Below are positions 11,396-21,425 of a DNA stretch of 64,000 bases, in pieces. This DNA comes from Macrostomum hystrix (lineage: Eukaryota > Platyhelminthes > Macrostomidae), in assembly GCA_950097015.1 (NCBI GenBank), contig CATNEN010000009.1, positions 1,366,501 through 1,430,500 on the forward strand, written 5' to 3'. Both the position numbers and the translations under genes were made by a program. The notes below the pieces were generated by a model, which was given only the letters and a program-made list of their open reading frames with translations, ran no database searches and had not been told where the DNA came from. The stretch's first letter is position 1. Each line of letters begins with the position of its first letter.

Positions 11396-12030
11396 GGTAT
11401 TTTCGCGAAAATACTGCTATCCTATTAAACGCAGGTAGTAAAGGTAGTTTGCGGTATTTTTGCAAAAGTTATTAAAGTAGTGTGCATGGCTACATCTTAA
11501 GGTATTTTCGCGAAAAGACTGCTATGCTATTAAACAAAGGTAGTTAGCGGTATTTTTGCAAAAGTTATTAAAGTAGGTTATATGCGTGGCTATATGTTAA
11601 GGTATTTTCGCGAAAATACTGCTATGGTATTAAACAAAGGTAGTTGGCGGTATTTTTGCAAAAGTTCTTAAAGTAGGTTATATGCGTGGCTATATCTTAT
11701 GGTATTTTCGCGAAAATACTGCTATGCTATTAAACAAAGGTAGTTGGCTGTATTTTTTGCAAAAGTTCTTGAAGTTGTATGCGTGGCTATATCTTAAGGT
11801 ATTTTCGCGAAAATACTGCTATGCTATTAAACGCAGGTAGTAAAGGTAGTTTGCGGTATTTTTGCAAAAGTTATTAAAGTAGTGTGCATGGCTACATCTT
11901 AAGGTATTTTCGCGAAAATACTGCTATGCTATTAAACAAAGGTAGTTGGCGGTATTTTTGCAAAAGTTATTAAAGTAGGTTATATGCGTGGCTATATCTT
12001 AAGGTATTTTCGCGAAAATACATGCATATT
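11396..12030 (+). repeat. Iteron array 1 (palindrome TTTTCGCGAAAA)
   Basis: Seven units begin at about 11396, 11501, 11601, 11701, 11798, 11903 and 12003, so the period is 97-105 bp. Each has GGTATTTTCGCGAAAATAC, then ACTGCTATGCTATTAAAC, then a second imperfect palindrome TATTTTTGCAAAAG about 55 bp on. The array lies between the replication gene and the acidic repeat gene. Related arrays occur in copy C. The layout recalls replication iterons or baculovirus-type homologous regions; that role is inferred. Confidence 0.8.
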
Positions 12031-12507
12031 ATTAGACTAAGTATCTTGTACATTTTTAACCATAGACACATTTAGTATTTCTGCAAATTGCCAAGAGTCA
12101 TGAGTGCATTTTTTTCGCGAAAAGACTATATACTATCTATATATTGTATTGAATACCTGTGAATGAAAAATAATGACAGTTTTTTTGCAAAAATACTAAC
12201 GATACGATGATGAACATATTTTTGCGAAAGAACATGTTCTAAAACAAATACAAACTGCTGTATTTATGCGAAATTGCTTTGAGTATTAAAATAATATGAA
12301 CGTTTACAAACAAAAAAATACAAACAATAATGCTTACGTTTGTGCTTATGATTGTTGGTGATGGTATTTTCACGAAAATATTAGTGTATTTTCAATCACT
12401 AACAAAACAACACCAATATGTATATCAAATCGTTATGATAATCAGAGGCTTTATTTATAAAATAACTGTAATGAATCATAGTTTCTGCATTATTTCATAA
12501 TATAATT

Positions 12508-13161
12508 TCAAACGTATGCCTCCGCCTCTTCAGCTGCGGCATACAATAGGCAGTCGTCAGCTGGGTCAAATAAACAGCTACTGGCTGTCATCGCTGCCGC
12601 TGCTGCTGACGCCTCCGCCTCTTCAGCTGCGGCATACAAAAGCTCGTCATCAGCTGGGTCAAATAAACAGCTACTGGCTGTCATCGCTGCCGCTGCTGCT
12701 GACGCCTCCGCCTCTTCAGCTGCGGCATACAAAAGCTCGTCATCAGCTGGGTCAAATAAGCAGCTACTGGCTGCCATCGCTGCCGCTGCTGCTGACGCCT
12801 CCGCCTCTTCAGCTGCTGCATACAAAAGCTCGTCATCAGCTGGGTCAAACAAGCAGCTACTGGCTGCCATCGCTGCCGCTGCTGCTAACGCCTCCGCCTC
12901 TTCAGCTGCTGCATACAAAAGCTCGTCATCAGCTGGGTCAAAGCAATTGGCTGCCATCGCCGCTTCGACCTCTTCAGCTACGGCGTATAACAAATGGTCG
13001 TCTGCCAGGCCGAATACAAAACTGTATGTTGAATTGTATGTTTCATCATACCCGTAGTCATCATAGCCTGGCTCTTCATTCAGCTCAACGTCATCGTCGT
13101 GACAGTTGGATTTTTCCGCATCGTTTAGAGTTGGCCCTGATGATGATGTTGATGTAGGCAT
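12508..13161 (-). CDS. Acidic Ala-rich repeat protein, 217 aa (copy A)
   Basis: I do not recognise the family. An acidic N-terminus (NEEPGYDDYGYDETYN) is followed by about five 31-residue repeats with core DPADDELLYAAAEEAEAS and a poly-Ala spacer. At DNA level these are near-identical 93-bp tandem units. Each unit looks like an amphipathic acidic helix around LLYAAAEEAEA, and most units have one Cys. No signal peptide or membrane segment is seen. It is transcribed divergently from P152 across a 235-bp gap. Copy B has an intact homologue with fewer repeats (46058-46579), so repeat number varies while the frame is kept. It might be an acidic DNA-mimic or scaffold protein, but that is speculation. 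Confidence 0.7.
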   Translation of the reverse strand: MPTSTSSSGPTLNDAEKSNCHDDDVELNEEPGYDDYGYDETYNSTYSFVFGLADDHLLYAVAEEVEAAMAANCFDPADDELLYAAAEEAEALAAAAAMAASSCLFDPADDELLYAAAEEAEASAAAAAMAASSCLFDPADDELLYAAAEEAEASAAAAAMTASSCLFDPADDELLYAAAEEAEASAAAAAMTASSCLFDPADDCLLYAAAEEAEAYV

Positions 13162-13396
13162 GGCGAGACAATGGGGGCAGTATTTAAAATGCTTAACTTG
13201 TTTAATTTACTTAATTAATTGTCCAAAGTTTCAACTGCATTGATTACATATTCCCAATCACATAAGATTATCAGCAAGCTTGTTACCATAGACTAGCAAT
13301 AGGGTTTTTAGTTGGTTACTTTACTAAGGTAAGTGGCGTAACTTATTTACACATTTTAGATTCTTAATTATTGTTTCAAATAAAAAAAACTACAAC
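13162..13396. promoter_or_regulatory. Divergent intergenic promoter region (copy A)
   Basis: This gap separates the acidic repeat gene (-) from P152 (+). Copy B keeps it almost base for base at 46580-46813. Both have AATGGGGGCAGTATTTAAAA (TATA-like TATTTAAA) next to the minus-strand start, and AGTTGGTTACTTTACTAAGG in the middle. The conservation compared with other non-coding parts suggests a shared bidirectional promoter. Confidence 0.5.
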
Positions 13397-13855
13397 ATGT
13401 CATCCCTGGGTGGGCGGCACAATGGCGGAGATCGAGATCGAGATATCGACAGAGAGGAACACAACTCTGGCAACGACAAACCGATCTCGTGCCCTACCGT
13501 CAGTAGCAGCACGGATGTCGTGATTGGCACTGAGCGGCGTCGACGAAGGCACAGTTCGGATAGTAGTTCAGACTCCGATTTTGCTATTCTGCCTTCACGT
13601 CAACGTGTTCAGTACGTATTGCATCGTCCAGGTGTCGTGCGCATTTACAATCAGAGATTTGGAATTGTGAACGCCAATCCGACACGTGATTTAGCCGGCC
13701 AATTGCAACTGCCGCAGCATGCGCAAGTGACCGATATACAGTCACCAGTTATAAGCAGCAGCAGCAGCAACAGTAACAATGGCGGCACTGGCACTGAAAG
13801 AGAGCGCGGCGATGCCAATCGTGCTGCTAATAACCCAGATTTGAATGACATGTAG
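13397..13855 (+). CDS. P152: Ser/Arg-rich basic protein, 152 aa (copy A)
   Basis: I do not recognise the family. It has a charged N-terminus (Arg/Asp-rich), a TERRRRRHSSDSSSDSD segment (basic cluster then Ser/Asp, a plausible phosphorylated nuclear signal), a predicted ordered core around VQYVLHRPGVVRIYNQRF and a polar tail ending NDM. An intact homologue occurs in copy B (46814-47260, 148 aa). The two share the start context AAACTACAACATGTCATCC and the same C-terminus. Length differences are whole codons in the Ser/Asn tract and the N-terminal Arg/Asp repeat. In-frame indels only suggest selection on the protein. A nucleic-acid-binding role is possible but unproven. Confidence 0.72.
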   Translation: MSSLGGRHNGGDRDRDIDREEHNSGNDKPISCPTVSSSTDVVIGTERRRRRHSSDSSSDSDFAILPSRQRVQYVLHRPGVVRIYNQRFGIVNANPTRDLAGQLQLPQHAQVTDIQSPVISSSSSNSNNGGTGTERERGDANRAANNPDLNDM

Positions 13856-14365
13856 CAATTCTTTTGTTATGCACTGTTGCCATTACTTATAATGAAATTA
13901 ATTAACTGATTAATGTAATTAAAAGTTGGTATTTGATTAACACATCTAAGTATTCAAAGTCGACAGTTCATGATGCCTGCAAATGTTTTAAACTACTTTT
14001 ACATACACTAGCTCTCGTTCACCTTCACGTGGTATATTCAAAGCATAAGAGTTTGCCGTCACTATTGACAATATATTGTCGCGTTTACCATTAATCATAA
14101 TCAGATGACTGATGAGATCAGTCAGTAATAAAATATTAATACGCGAACACAGATGTGTGCAGGTAGTCAACCGGTAATTATTAATACGGTTTTTATTAAA
14201 TTTCACCAATACATATAGAGTATAAATATATATAGAATTTCATTGGTTGAACAAATAATCGTGCCATTCTACAATTAGTCTGATTTGCAAAGTCGCGAGA
14301 GCAAAAATAAACGTGTAAACTATAATACATAAAATTCTGCATATAAATTCTGTATTTTACAGCAT

Positions 14366-14746
14366 TCATTGTTCGATGTACCAGTAGCGAACTCCATGTA
14401 TGATGAGCTGGAGTTCAGCTTGGGCTTCCTCTAAAAGCTCTAGCACTTCGATGATGTCTTGTGCTTCATCGTCTCTTACACCAGTCACGGACAAGACAGC
14501 CTGATAGTCTTCTGCTGACCGGTGCTGTTGCAGCCATTGTTGAGTGCGCCGTAATAATAAACATAACTCATTAGCGCTATACTCAGCATTTGGAACACCG
14601 CGTTGCAAACTAGGTAGCTGCTCGAAGCACCCTCGATGCGCTATGAACCGGCCAATGCAATCTATGCGACAGCTGAGAAAGAGTTGAAATATGTGCGGGT
14701 GAAGATACATTTGCACTAACTGCATCTGATGGGCAATGAACGACAT
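14366..14746 (-). CDS. P126: helical orphan protein, 126 aa (copy A)
   Basis: I do not recognise the family. It is homologous to P139 of copy C (31774-32193). Shared landmarks in order are a Cys-x2-x-Cys pair, HRG..EQL..LQR, a WLQQH segment, a Glu/Asp-rich helix (DIIEVLELLEE) and a closing IIHGVRYW. The protein looks all-helical, with no signal peptide or membrane segment. The gene is convergent with P152 and divergent from the small spliced gene. It is deleted from copy B: sequence matching up to about 14360 jumps to the equivalent of about 14990. Confidence 0.65.
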   Translation of the reverse strand: MSFIAHQMQLVQMYLHPHIFQLFLSCRIDCIGRFIAHRGCFEQLPSLQRGVPNAEYSANELCLLLRRTQQWLQQHRSAEDYQAVLSVTGVRDDEAQDIIEVLELLEEAQAELQLIIHGVRYWYIEQ

Positions 14747-14995
14747 GTTCAGTCAGTTAGTAAATCAAGCCAGCATAAAGCTAAAAAAATAATTAATTTA
14801 AAAATATTTTTAACTTTAATTAAAGTCCCCATAGAGTATACTTTAGCGAACACAGGTGAGTCAGTCCACAGACAAATCAAATGAATACAGGCCAGTCTGG
14901 GTATTAAGAACAAGAGATATTTTATCGGCCAAGAAATCAGCCCACAACCAAAGCCGCAACAGCAGCAACAGTAGAAATCCTTTCAACAATTAACA

Positions 14996-15358
14996 ATGGC
15001 GAATTTCCCTATGTTCCCGGCGCCGTTTCGGGCGTTCGTCCTGGCTTCCGCTGCCGAAGAACTGGAGAAGGCGTTAAAGGCGGCAACTGAGGCGGCAACT
15101 GAGGTGGCGGCAGTGGAGGCCTGGACGCCGGAACGGCGCCGGGTGGAGCAGAATCTCACCGCAGCTATGCGGCGGGTCAAAGCGGCCATGCTTCGCATGG
15201 CCAGGGCCCGCCGCATAGCTGCGGGGCTGGATCCTTATGTGAGTAGTAACTTTTTACTTTTATTTTCATTTGAATCTTTATTGACATATCTGAACCCGAG
15301 CTAACAACTAAATGAAACCTAAAACCCATCTTTCATCCCGCAGCCGGGTGTGCTATGA
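14996..15358 (+). CDS. Small Ala/Arg-rich protein with a 15-nt last exon, 85 aa (copy A)
   Basis: Exon 1 is 14996-15238 and exon 2 is 15344-15358 (phase-0 105-bp intron, TAT|GTGAGT to CCCGCAG|CCG). The last exon codes only for PGVL and a stop. The protein has a short hydrophobic start (FPMFPAPFRAFVLA), then one long amphipathic Ala/Arg/Glu helix with WTPERRRVEQ and AMRRVKAAMLRMARARR. It is strongly basic toward the end, so nucleic-acid binding or virion-core-like packing is possible. Copy B has the same exon-intron structure but a frameshift in exon 1. A fragment lies at 1040-1110. No family is recognised. Confidence 0.68.
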
Positions 15359-16092
15359 GCAATGGTAGCAATGGTACCCTAGTCCATGCTAACGTTAGGA
15401 CTAACGTTTGCTTCTCGTTATTTATAAGATTTTTATGTAACGTTAATGCGGTAACTAAAAATTAACAATAATTCCAAACTGTAAAATCAATTTTTAGTCT
15501 AATAACTTAATAGATAATAATTTAGTTATTATTTTAATTTGGAGATTTAGGCAGAAATAAAAAAAGTTGCAAAAGAAATATGAATTTTCTTATAATACAA
15601 AAATCAAGATGGCCGTCAATGAAATTTTAAATTAAATCCTTATTGAACTAGCGGAATATTCTATTATATTCTATAATCTAGATATTCAGCTACAAAAACT
15701 AAAAATATAGACAGATAGTTTAAGAAAAATGTTTATGTTATCGTTATTTGTAAATGTAAATGTTATTTTATAACATAATTTTATAAAATGTTATTTTTGT
15801 TTTAGGCAATGAAATAAAATCTGTTGAAATAATTATTTTGTCTAAATAACTGTTTGCCCTATTGTAGCCAGTGTCTATATAGTATGTTAATATCTATTAT
15901 GTTAGTATTATTTTCTATCTATTATTTATATCTAAAGCAACTTTTTATATGTAGCTTATTCATATTACTAAATAAATTTAACTTAGGCCTAACAGTTGGC
16001 ACCTTAGTACAATCATCATAATATTTTTTCAATGTGATAGACATTGTAAGATTGATTTAAAACAATTGACTAATTTTGAATTCCAGATGTAA

Positions 16093-18150
16093 ATGAACCA
16101 AAGGCAACTAAAGCGAAGTATTAATGAAATTGAAGCTAAAATAAAAGACCAAGAGAAACATATAGAAAATTCATTGTCTCAACAAATTTACTATTTATAC
16201 CCACTTCAAGATGAATCATCTAGTGGCATTTGTTTGTCAGATATTGATATTGACATTGACAAGATTTTGAGCAACTTTGTCTTAGAAGAGTTTTCTAATA
16301 ATGGTCTTCACCTTATTGAGGTGGAAGATACTTCTGATGTTGACCATTTTGAACATGAAGACACATTGCTACAACATTTTGTAGACATTACAAAAGAATT
16401 TTTATCAGACTTATCAGAAAGGTCAGAGTCTTATGACAAAGTCCAAAGTAGCTTCAAAGATGACTTGGCTGCATGGGTTGTTGAAGCCAAAGTGAGTCAA
16501 GTACATATTACGTCTTTACTGCATCTACATGCTAAACATTTTCCAAATTTGGATCTTCCATTGACAGCATCAACATTGTTGGCTCATAGCACTAATGCAA
16601 AGTCATATTACTGTTCTAAAGATATCTATTATGTTGGTGTACAGTCTGCAATTGAATCTATAATAGATAATTCTTTATCAAGCATACATACCAAATCTAA
16701 TCAGTTGACTCTATTCCTAAATATTGATGGAATCAGTTTTTTCAAAAGTTCTGGCTACCAGTGCTGGCCTATTCTTGGTTTTGTTCCTGAATTACAATCT
16801 GAACCTTTTGTCATCCAGTTCTATTATTCAAGAGATAAGCCAAATCCCAAACAACTGTGTTCTGAACTGATTAAAGAATTGAATCATCTAATTTCAAGTG
16901 GATTTGATTATTGTGGTCATCATTATGCAATTTTAACAAAGGCAATAATTTGTGATGCACCAGCTAGGTGCTTATTGAAGTGCACTAAGTATCCAACTGG
17001 TTATCATAGTTGTGACAAATGTAAAGTAGAAGGTACTCGATGTGAGGAAAGAAGTTGCATTGTCTTTGATGAAGTTAATGCTGATCTACGAACTGATCTT
17101 GAATTTCGACTGCAAATTGATGAGGATCACCATAATGAAGCCAATGGATTATCACCATTTCTTGAATTAAATTCAATTGACATGGTTGCATCATTTCCAC
17201 TTGATGTTCTTCATGTGGCATATCTTGGTGTTATGAGAAGGATGATGTATTTCTGGATAAAAGAGGGCCCATACAAGGTCCGAATGCCAAGTCAGGCTAT
17301 TAAGACTTTATCTGCCAATTTAGTTTCATTAAAATCACATGTCCCATCAGAATTTTGCCGAAAGCCACGAGGGCTTAATGAGCTTTGCTATTGGAAAGGA
17401 GCTGAATTCCGATCATTTATTCTCTATTATGGAATCATTGTTTTAAATGATGCTAGTATTCCAAAGGACATTTATCCTCATTTTCTATACTTTCACATTG
17501 CAATGCATCTTCTTTGTGGTAAATCTGCAATGCTAAGTGTAAATGTTGTTGCTGCAACCAATCTGCTAAAAGAATTTGTTACAAAGTCATCTGGATTGTA
17601 TGGACGTGGATTTGTCTCAAACATAGTTCATTCTCTGATTCATTTGCCAAATGACTGTGAAAAATTTGGTGCAGTAGATGCATTTTCTGCTTTTCGATTT
17701 GAAAGTTTTTTGCAGATTCTAAAGAACAGACTATGCAGTGGTAATCAAGTGATTGCTCAACTGAGAAATCGGACTGGTGAATATTTGATGACAAAAAGGT
17801 CCAGGGCTGAGCTTGCCGTACCATCTCACAAGAGTACAATAAGAGTTAACAGCAGAGATTGTTTTATTATCACAAGGACTCTTCAAGTCTGTCTTGTTAC
17901 TGAAGTTTTGCCTGCTAAGTTCAAGGTGATGGAATTTACACAGAAAGAAGATTTTTATTCCTATCCAATAAAAAGTTCAGCTGTAGGAATATTTTTTGTC
18001 AAAGATGGCTGTTTTGGAGCACCATTCGATGTCACTGATGATTGCATATTGGACAAGGCTTGCGGTTTTCCTGTAAAGAAAGGATATGTTATCATTCCTC
18101 TTCGCCTTGACTTTCCAGATTCACATGGAGAAAAATTGGCTTGTTGTTAG
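16093..18150 (+). CDS. TNP2-like transposase, 685 aa
   Basis: The ORF resembles the large transposases that accompany DUF4806 genes in invertebrate elements. Landmarks include a LFLNIDGISFFKSS segment (probable first catalytic Asp), VIQFYYSRDKPNP, a Cys-rich insertion (CTKYPTGYHSCDKCKVEG, zinc-ribbon-like) and SFPLDVLHVAYLGVMRRM, which matches the usual MHLxxLGV region. Catalytic residues are inferred, not proven. The frame is intact. A splice acceptor TTGAATTCCAG ends at 16086, six bases before the ATG, so an upstream leader exon is likely. Its last 26 bases overlap the start of the DUF4806 gene. The coding sequence is AT-rich compared with the copy A genes, consistent with a separate origin. 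Confidence 0.75.
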   Translation: MNQRQLKRSINEIEAKIKDQEKHIENSLSQQIYYLYPLQDESSSGICLSDIDIDIDKILSNFVLEEFSNNGLHLIEVEDTSDVDHFEHEDTLLQHFVDITKEFLSDLSERSESYDKVQSSFKDDLAAWVVEAKVSQVHITSLLHLHAKHFPNLDLPLTASTLLAHSTNAKSYYCSKDIYYVGVQSAIESIIDNSLSSIHTKSNQLTLFLNIDGISFFKSSGYQCWPILGFVPELQSEPFVIQFYYSRDKPNPKQLCSELIKELNHLISSGFDYCGHHYAILTKAIICDAPARCLLKCTKYPTGYHSCDKCKVEGTRCEERSCIVFDEVNADLRTDLEFRLQIDEDHHNEANGLSPFLELNSIDMVASFPLDVLHVAYLGVMRRMMYFWIKEGPYKVRMPSQAIKTLSANLVSLKSHVPSEFCRKPRGLNELCYWKGAEFRSFILYYGIIVLNDASIPKDIYPHFLYFHIAMHLLCGKSAMLSVNVVAATNLLKEFVTKSSGLYGRGFVSNIVHSLIHLPNDCEKFGAVDAFSAFRFESFLQILKNRLCSGNQVIAQLRNRTGEYLMTKRSRAELAVPSHKSTIRVNSRDCFIITRTLQVCLVTEVLPAKFKVMEFTQKEDFYSYPIKSSAVGIFFVKDGCFGAPFDVTDDCILDKACGFPVKKGYVIIPLRLDFPDSHGEKLACC

Positions 18151-19699
18151 CTTTGCTGAAGGAACCATTGCTGTAATTCCTAGCACCTGGCTTGATTCCA
18201 ATTCTAACACAGTTTACTTCCCACCTGCCAGTGATGACCATCGGAAAATGTATTCTAAGAGCCCAATGGCTAACTGGGACGAATATCATGAATTCAAAAT
18301 CGTATTTCGAAGTAGTAAGTGTAACTTTGCTTTTATTTTCAAGAAACAATTTTTTAGCTATCGTTTAAAGTGTTTAAACAATTCGTTTAACTTCAGATGA
18401 ATATGCGACTGCTGTCGATAAGGAAAAGAAGTACCAATTTTCAAGTCTCTCTTGCAGCGACTCAGATCATGAATTGGCTAGGAAAAGAAGACGTCCTGAA
18501 GGTATGTTTTCAGGTGGATATACTATAATGCATTTTTCCTAATGTATTGACTTGAAATTATTTTCCCGTGCTTATCAAATGCAGAATCCAGGTTAATCGA
18601 CAAACATCCTGCGAATAAAAGAAGCAGTGACACGAGCATCTCAAGATATGAACAGACTAGTGATGACGATGATCCAGTGCCGCCACCTCTTTATGTAAGA
18701 GTAATGACCGCTTACAATCAGAGTCTGCCACTGGGATCTGCAGCTGCCACTTTCATGGACGCGACTACGACACCCAAGTCGGCTGCTGCGGTGACGCCTA
18801 GCAACGTTGCGACAACCGTGGCTGCTGCGGGGGTGACGCCTAGCAACGTTGCGACAACCGTGGCTGCTGCGGGGTTGACGCCTAGCAACGTTGCGACAAC
18901 CGTGGCTGCTGCGGGGTTGACGCCTAGCAACGTTGCGACAACCGTGGCTGCTGCGGGGTTGACGCCTAGCAACGTTGCGACAACCGTGGCTGCTGCGGGG
19001 GTGACGCCTAGCAACGTTGCAACAACCGTGGCTACTGCTTCAACTCAACCGAAGCTCTTAGACTCTCTAGACGTGACATTAACGCCAAGAGGTGCAAGCG
19101 CCAGAAATTCCGCAGCCAGGAATGCTGATTTCGGCATCAGCAATGAGGCCTTTGAATCTATTGCCACTGAGCTATTGGCAGAACGTGGAGCAAACAGAGA
19201 CGCAACAACTGGTCCTAGTCACCTCCGTCTTCTTTGTGCGACGTTTGTCTTGGTTAGAGAAAACAATCAAATGCTTCGCAATCTCATTTCAAAACAGCAG
19301 ATAAGTTCTGCAAACGTGCTTCAGCAACTTCCTTGCCATTTACCAATTGGAACAATTGGTGATCTAAAATTGTTCGAAGAGCACCTAAATGAAAATGAAA
19401 ATGTCGTTCTGAATTCAATCGGTCGGATCGGTGGTTCAGATGTGCGATCTGCCACGTACATGGCATGTAAGACAACCATTTCAGTCAATGTGGCAAAGGT
19501 TCTGAATTGGGCTGGGACAAATCGGGCTTCGGAAAAAGCTTCACTAAGAGATGAATTTCCAAAAACCTTTGACTACATTCTCAAACTGACTCGTTTAAGT
19601 CAACCTGATGCGAGTCGAGAAGCTGTTATCGATGCAGTTCAGCGTTGGTTGAAAAAAGCCCCGTTCGCAAAAAAAGACAGTGCTAATGCCGCAGAGTAG
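18125..19699 (+). CDS. DUF4806-domain accessory protein, 469 aa
   Basis: Exons are 18125-18314, 18397-18501 and 18585-19699, all joined in phase. The N-terminal domain has NWLVVSFAEGTIAVIPSTW and a YFPPAS motif, typical of proteins that carry DUF4806. The middle holds six 14-residue repeats (core TPSNVATTVAAAG, 42-bp DNA units at 18795-19035). The C-terminal DUF4806 domain includes LPIGTIGDLKLFEEHL and IGRIGGSDVRSATY. The likely role is accessory DNA-binding or regulatory protein for the transposon, analogous in position to the second protein of En/Spm; this is inferred. A strong polypyrimidine acceptor (CGCCTTGACTTTCCAG, ending 18118) just before the ATG suggests its mRNA is made by alternative splicing over the transposase ORF. 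Confidence 0.72.
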
Positions 19700-20801
19700 G
19701 CCCAATTTTTTCCTTAAACATAGTTGACTTAATTATCATGCTTTGATTTTTATGCCATCAACATCCTAATAATTTTTTCTGTATTTTTTGTTCCAGTTCT
19801 ATTCGCTTTTTCATTTATTTGCTCACATTTTTTCTGGGGTCGTTACTTCCCACAATGACAGCGCAACCAAGACCGAATTTAGGGGGCGCCGCCCCGAAAT
19901 GCTAACCAAACCACTGTCCTTGTTACATAAGGGCCCTCATACTTGTCGCCCCTAATAATATTTGAGAGCCTTATACTTAACGCCCCCTTTTTGCGGCACA
20001 ACGACGCCCATTAGTTTGCCATCTTTTGTATTACTTGATGTAGGTCTTTTATGTGTTATGTGTCGAGAAAATAAGAATAAAAAACTGAGCTTATGTATTG
20101 TTGTATGTATTAAATGTATAGTTGGCCAGGAGGAACGAGGAGATAAGAGGTGGCTGGCCCCGCAGCCAATCAGAAAAATAAGAGAGAATGCGAGGAGACA
20201 GCCATATGGAGAAGTAAGCTGACAGAGGGACAAGAGTGCAGGTAAACTCAACAAAGATGAGAGGCGGTGAATTCAAGGAAAGATTGATAGTCGCAACACC
20301 CAAAAAATGGAGACATTTTTACATTCGAGTAAAACTGGGAAGTAGATTCGAGTGGCGGTGGGTTGAGGAAACTTACACTGTTTCTATTAGAAGTATTTTT
20401 TTATTACCGTATCTATTTAAATAGCTAAATATATTGCAATGTTTAAAGTAATTGTCACACTTTATTGGACAACTTAGTGGAATTACACATTTGAAAATAT
20501 TTATTTGGTCAGTTTAATTGCATGATTTTGGTTCACTGTCTTATTCTTGCTCCAATTAATACTTTTGTTGCATTGGCAACGGTGCGTTATGAAAAATATA
20601 TAGTATAAAATCAGCACGGAAAAAACCGTTAGGTTATAGTCAGTTATTGTGGAATAAAGTAACGTTAAAATTCTAACGGAAAACCAACATTAGTCTAACG
20701 ACCGAACTAACGGAAAGACTAACGTTAAAGTCTAACGTAAACCTAACGGAAATTCGTTCGTCCTGTAACGTTTTTCTAACGTGCTTCTAACGTCAGACCT
20801 T
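19700..20801. other. 3' part of the transposon, no gene seen
   Basis: This is non-coding. It contains a G/C-rich palindrome (GGGGGCGCCGCCCC near 19880) and, from about 20580 to 20800, repeated TAACG/CGTTA motifs that form the subterminal region. Small ORFs near 19950-20420 show no recognisable content. Confidence 0.5.
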
Positions 20802-20879
20802 GGACTAGGGTAGCAATGGACGGTGACAATGAGAACTGAGAACTGACAATGAGTTATTTATCTAAATAAAATGTTGACT

Positions 20880-21130
20880 AAAAATAAATTGTTCAAGTGT
20901 TTTGCAAAGACAATACACAACTTCTTATCCTATTTATTTCATCATTAGAATAATATGAACTGACTGCTGGTTATGTGGTGTACATTGGCGTTGAGACTTA
21001 CTAGAAGACCGACGTAATAGTAATCGATCAGTCTGATATATAATATCAAGTTAAGTAGTTAAGTTTATACAAGTTTGTTCAGTAGAAAATAAAATAAGAA
21101 TAATGATGGATAACTTAAAAACAGTAAAGT
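20880..21130 (+). repeat. Terminal segment of the A/B/C elements (copy A)
   Basis: It contains ACACAACTTCTTATC, GACTTACTAGAAGACCGACG and ATCGATCAGTCTGATATA. Collinear copies are at 29040-29240 (C) and 48350-48570 (B), and a partial copy is at 1110-1230. The function is unknown. Its repeated position after the small gene in A and B suggests it is near one element end. Confidence 0.6.
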
Positions 21131-21425
21131 AAAGTAATTCGTTTATTATATGAAATTGTAGGCGTGCGATAATATTATTATTATTATTATTAAAACGCGC
21201 ACGCCATCTATGGGTGCTGATTTTTTTATATATATATTTTTTAACAACACATTTAAATGAACAACGAAAAGCAACATAAAAAGCGAAGTTAAGTAGGAAT
21301 CAAATATCGAGCTGGGAAGGGAAAGCAAAGGTATTAAAAATAAGAGCAGTAAAAACACAAGGGACGCCAGGGATAAAACAAATTATGAAATATCTATTGT
21401 TGAATGCTAGTAAAATCTCGTAGTC

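Larger units (their letters stand above)
15377..20810 (+). mobile_element. DUF4806/TNP2-like DNA transposon (CACTA-related)
   Basis: Short terminal inverted repeats CCCTAGTCC / GGACTAGGG (15377-15385 and 20802-20810) are flanked by TA on both sides. The host sequence has a GCAATGGTA repeat that continues across the insertion, which supports a 2-bp TA duplication. Both subterminal regions carry many ACGTTAG / CTAACGT motifs, like the transposase-binding repeats of En/Spm-type elements. Inside are a TNP2-like transposase ORF and a DUF4806 gene. The element lies 18 bases after the stop of the small gene of copy A, so it postdates that copy. Confidence 0.75.
8200..21130 (+). mobile_element. Copy A of an unrecognised virus-like or plasmid-like element
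   Basis: The best preserved copy carries, in order: the SF3 replication gene (+), a ~100-bp iteron array, the acidic repeat gene (-), P152 (+), P126 (-), the small spliced gene (+), and a terminal segment (about 20880-21130) also present at 29040-29240 and 48350-48570. A DUF4806/TNP2-like transposon is inserted at 15377-20810. The retrotransposon begins just beyond the terminal segment. Exact ends are unknown. The genes are compact, lie on both strands and have one short intron each or none. This is unlike the host genes at 52-63 kb. Confidence 0.6.

Noticed and set aside
12516-13157. Plus-strand 213-aa repeat ORF
   Set aside because: Antisense of the acidic repeat gene; the minus frame is the one kept open with the conserved divergent promoter in both copies.
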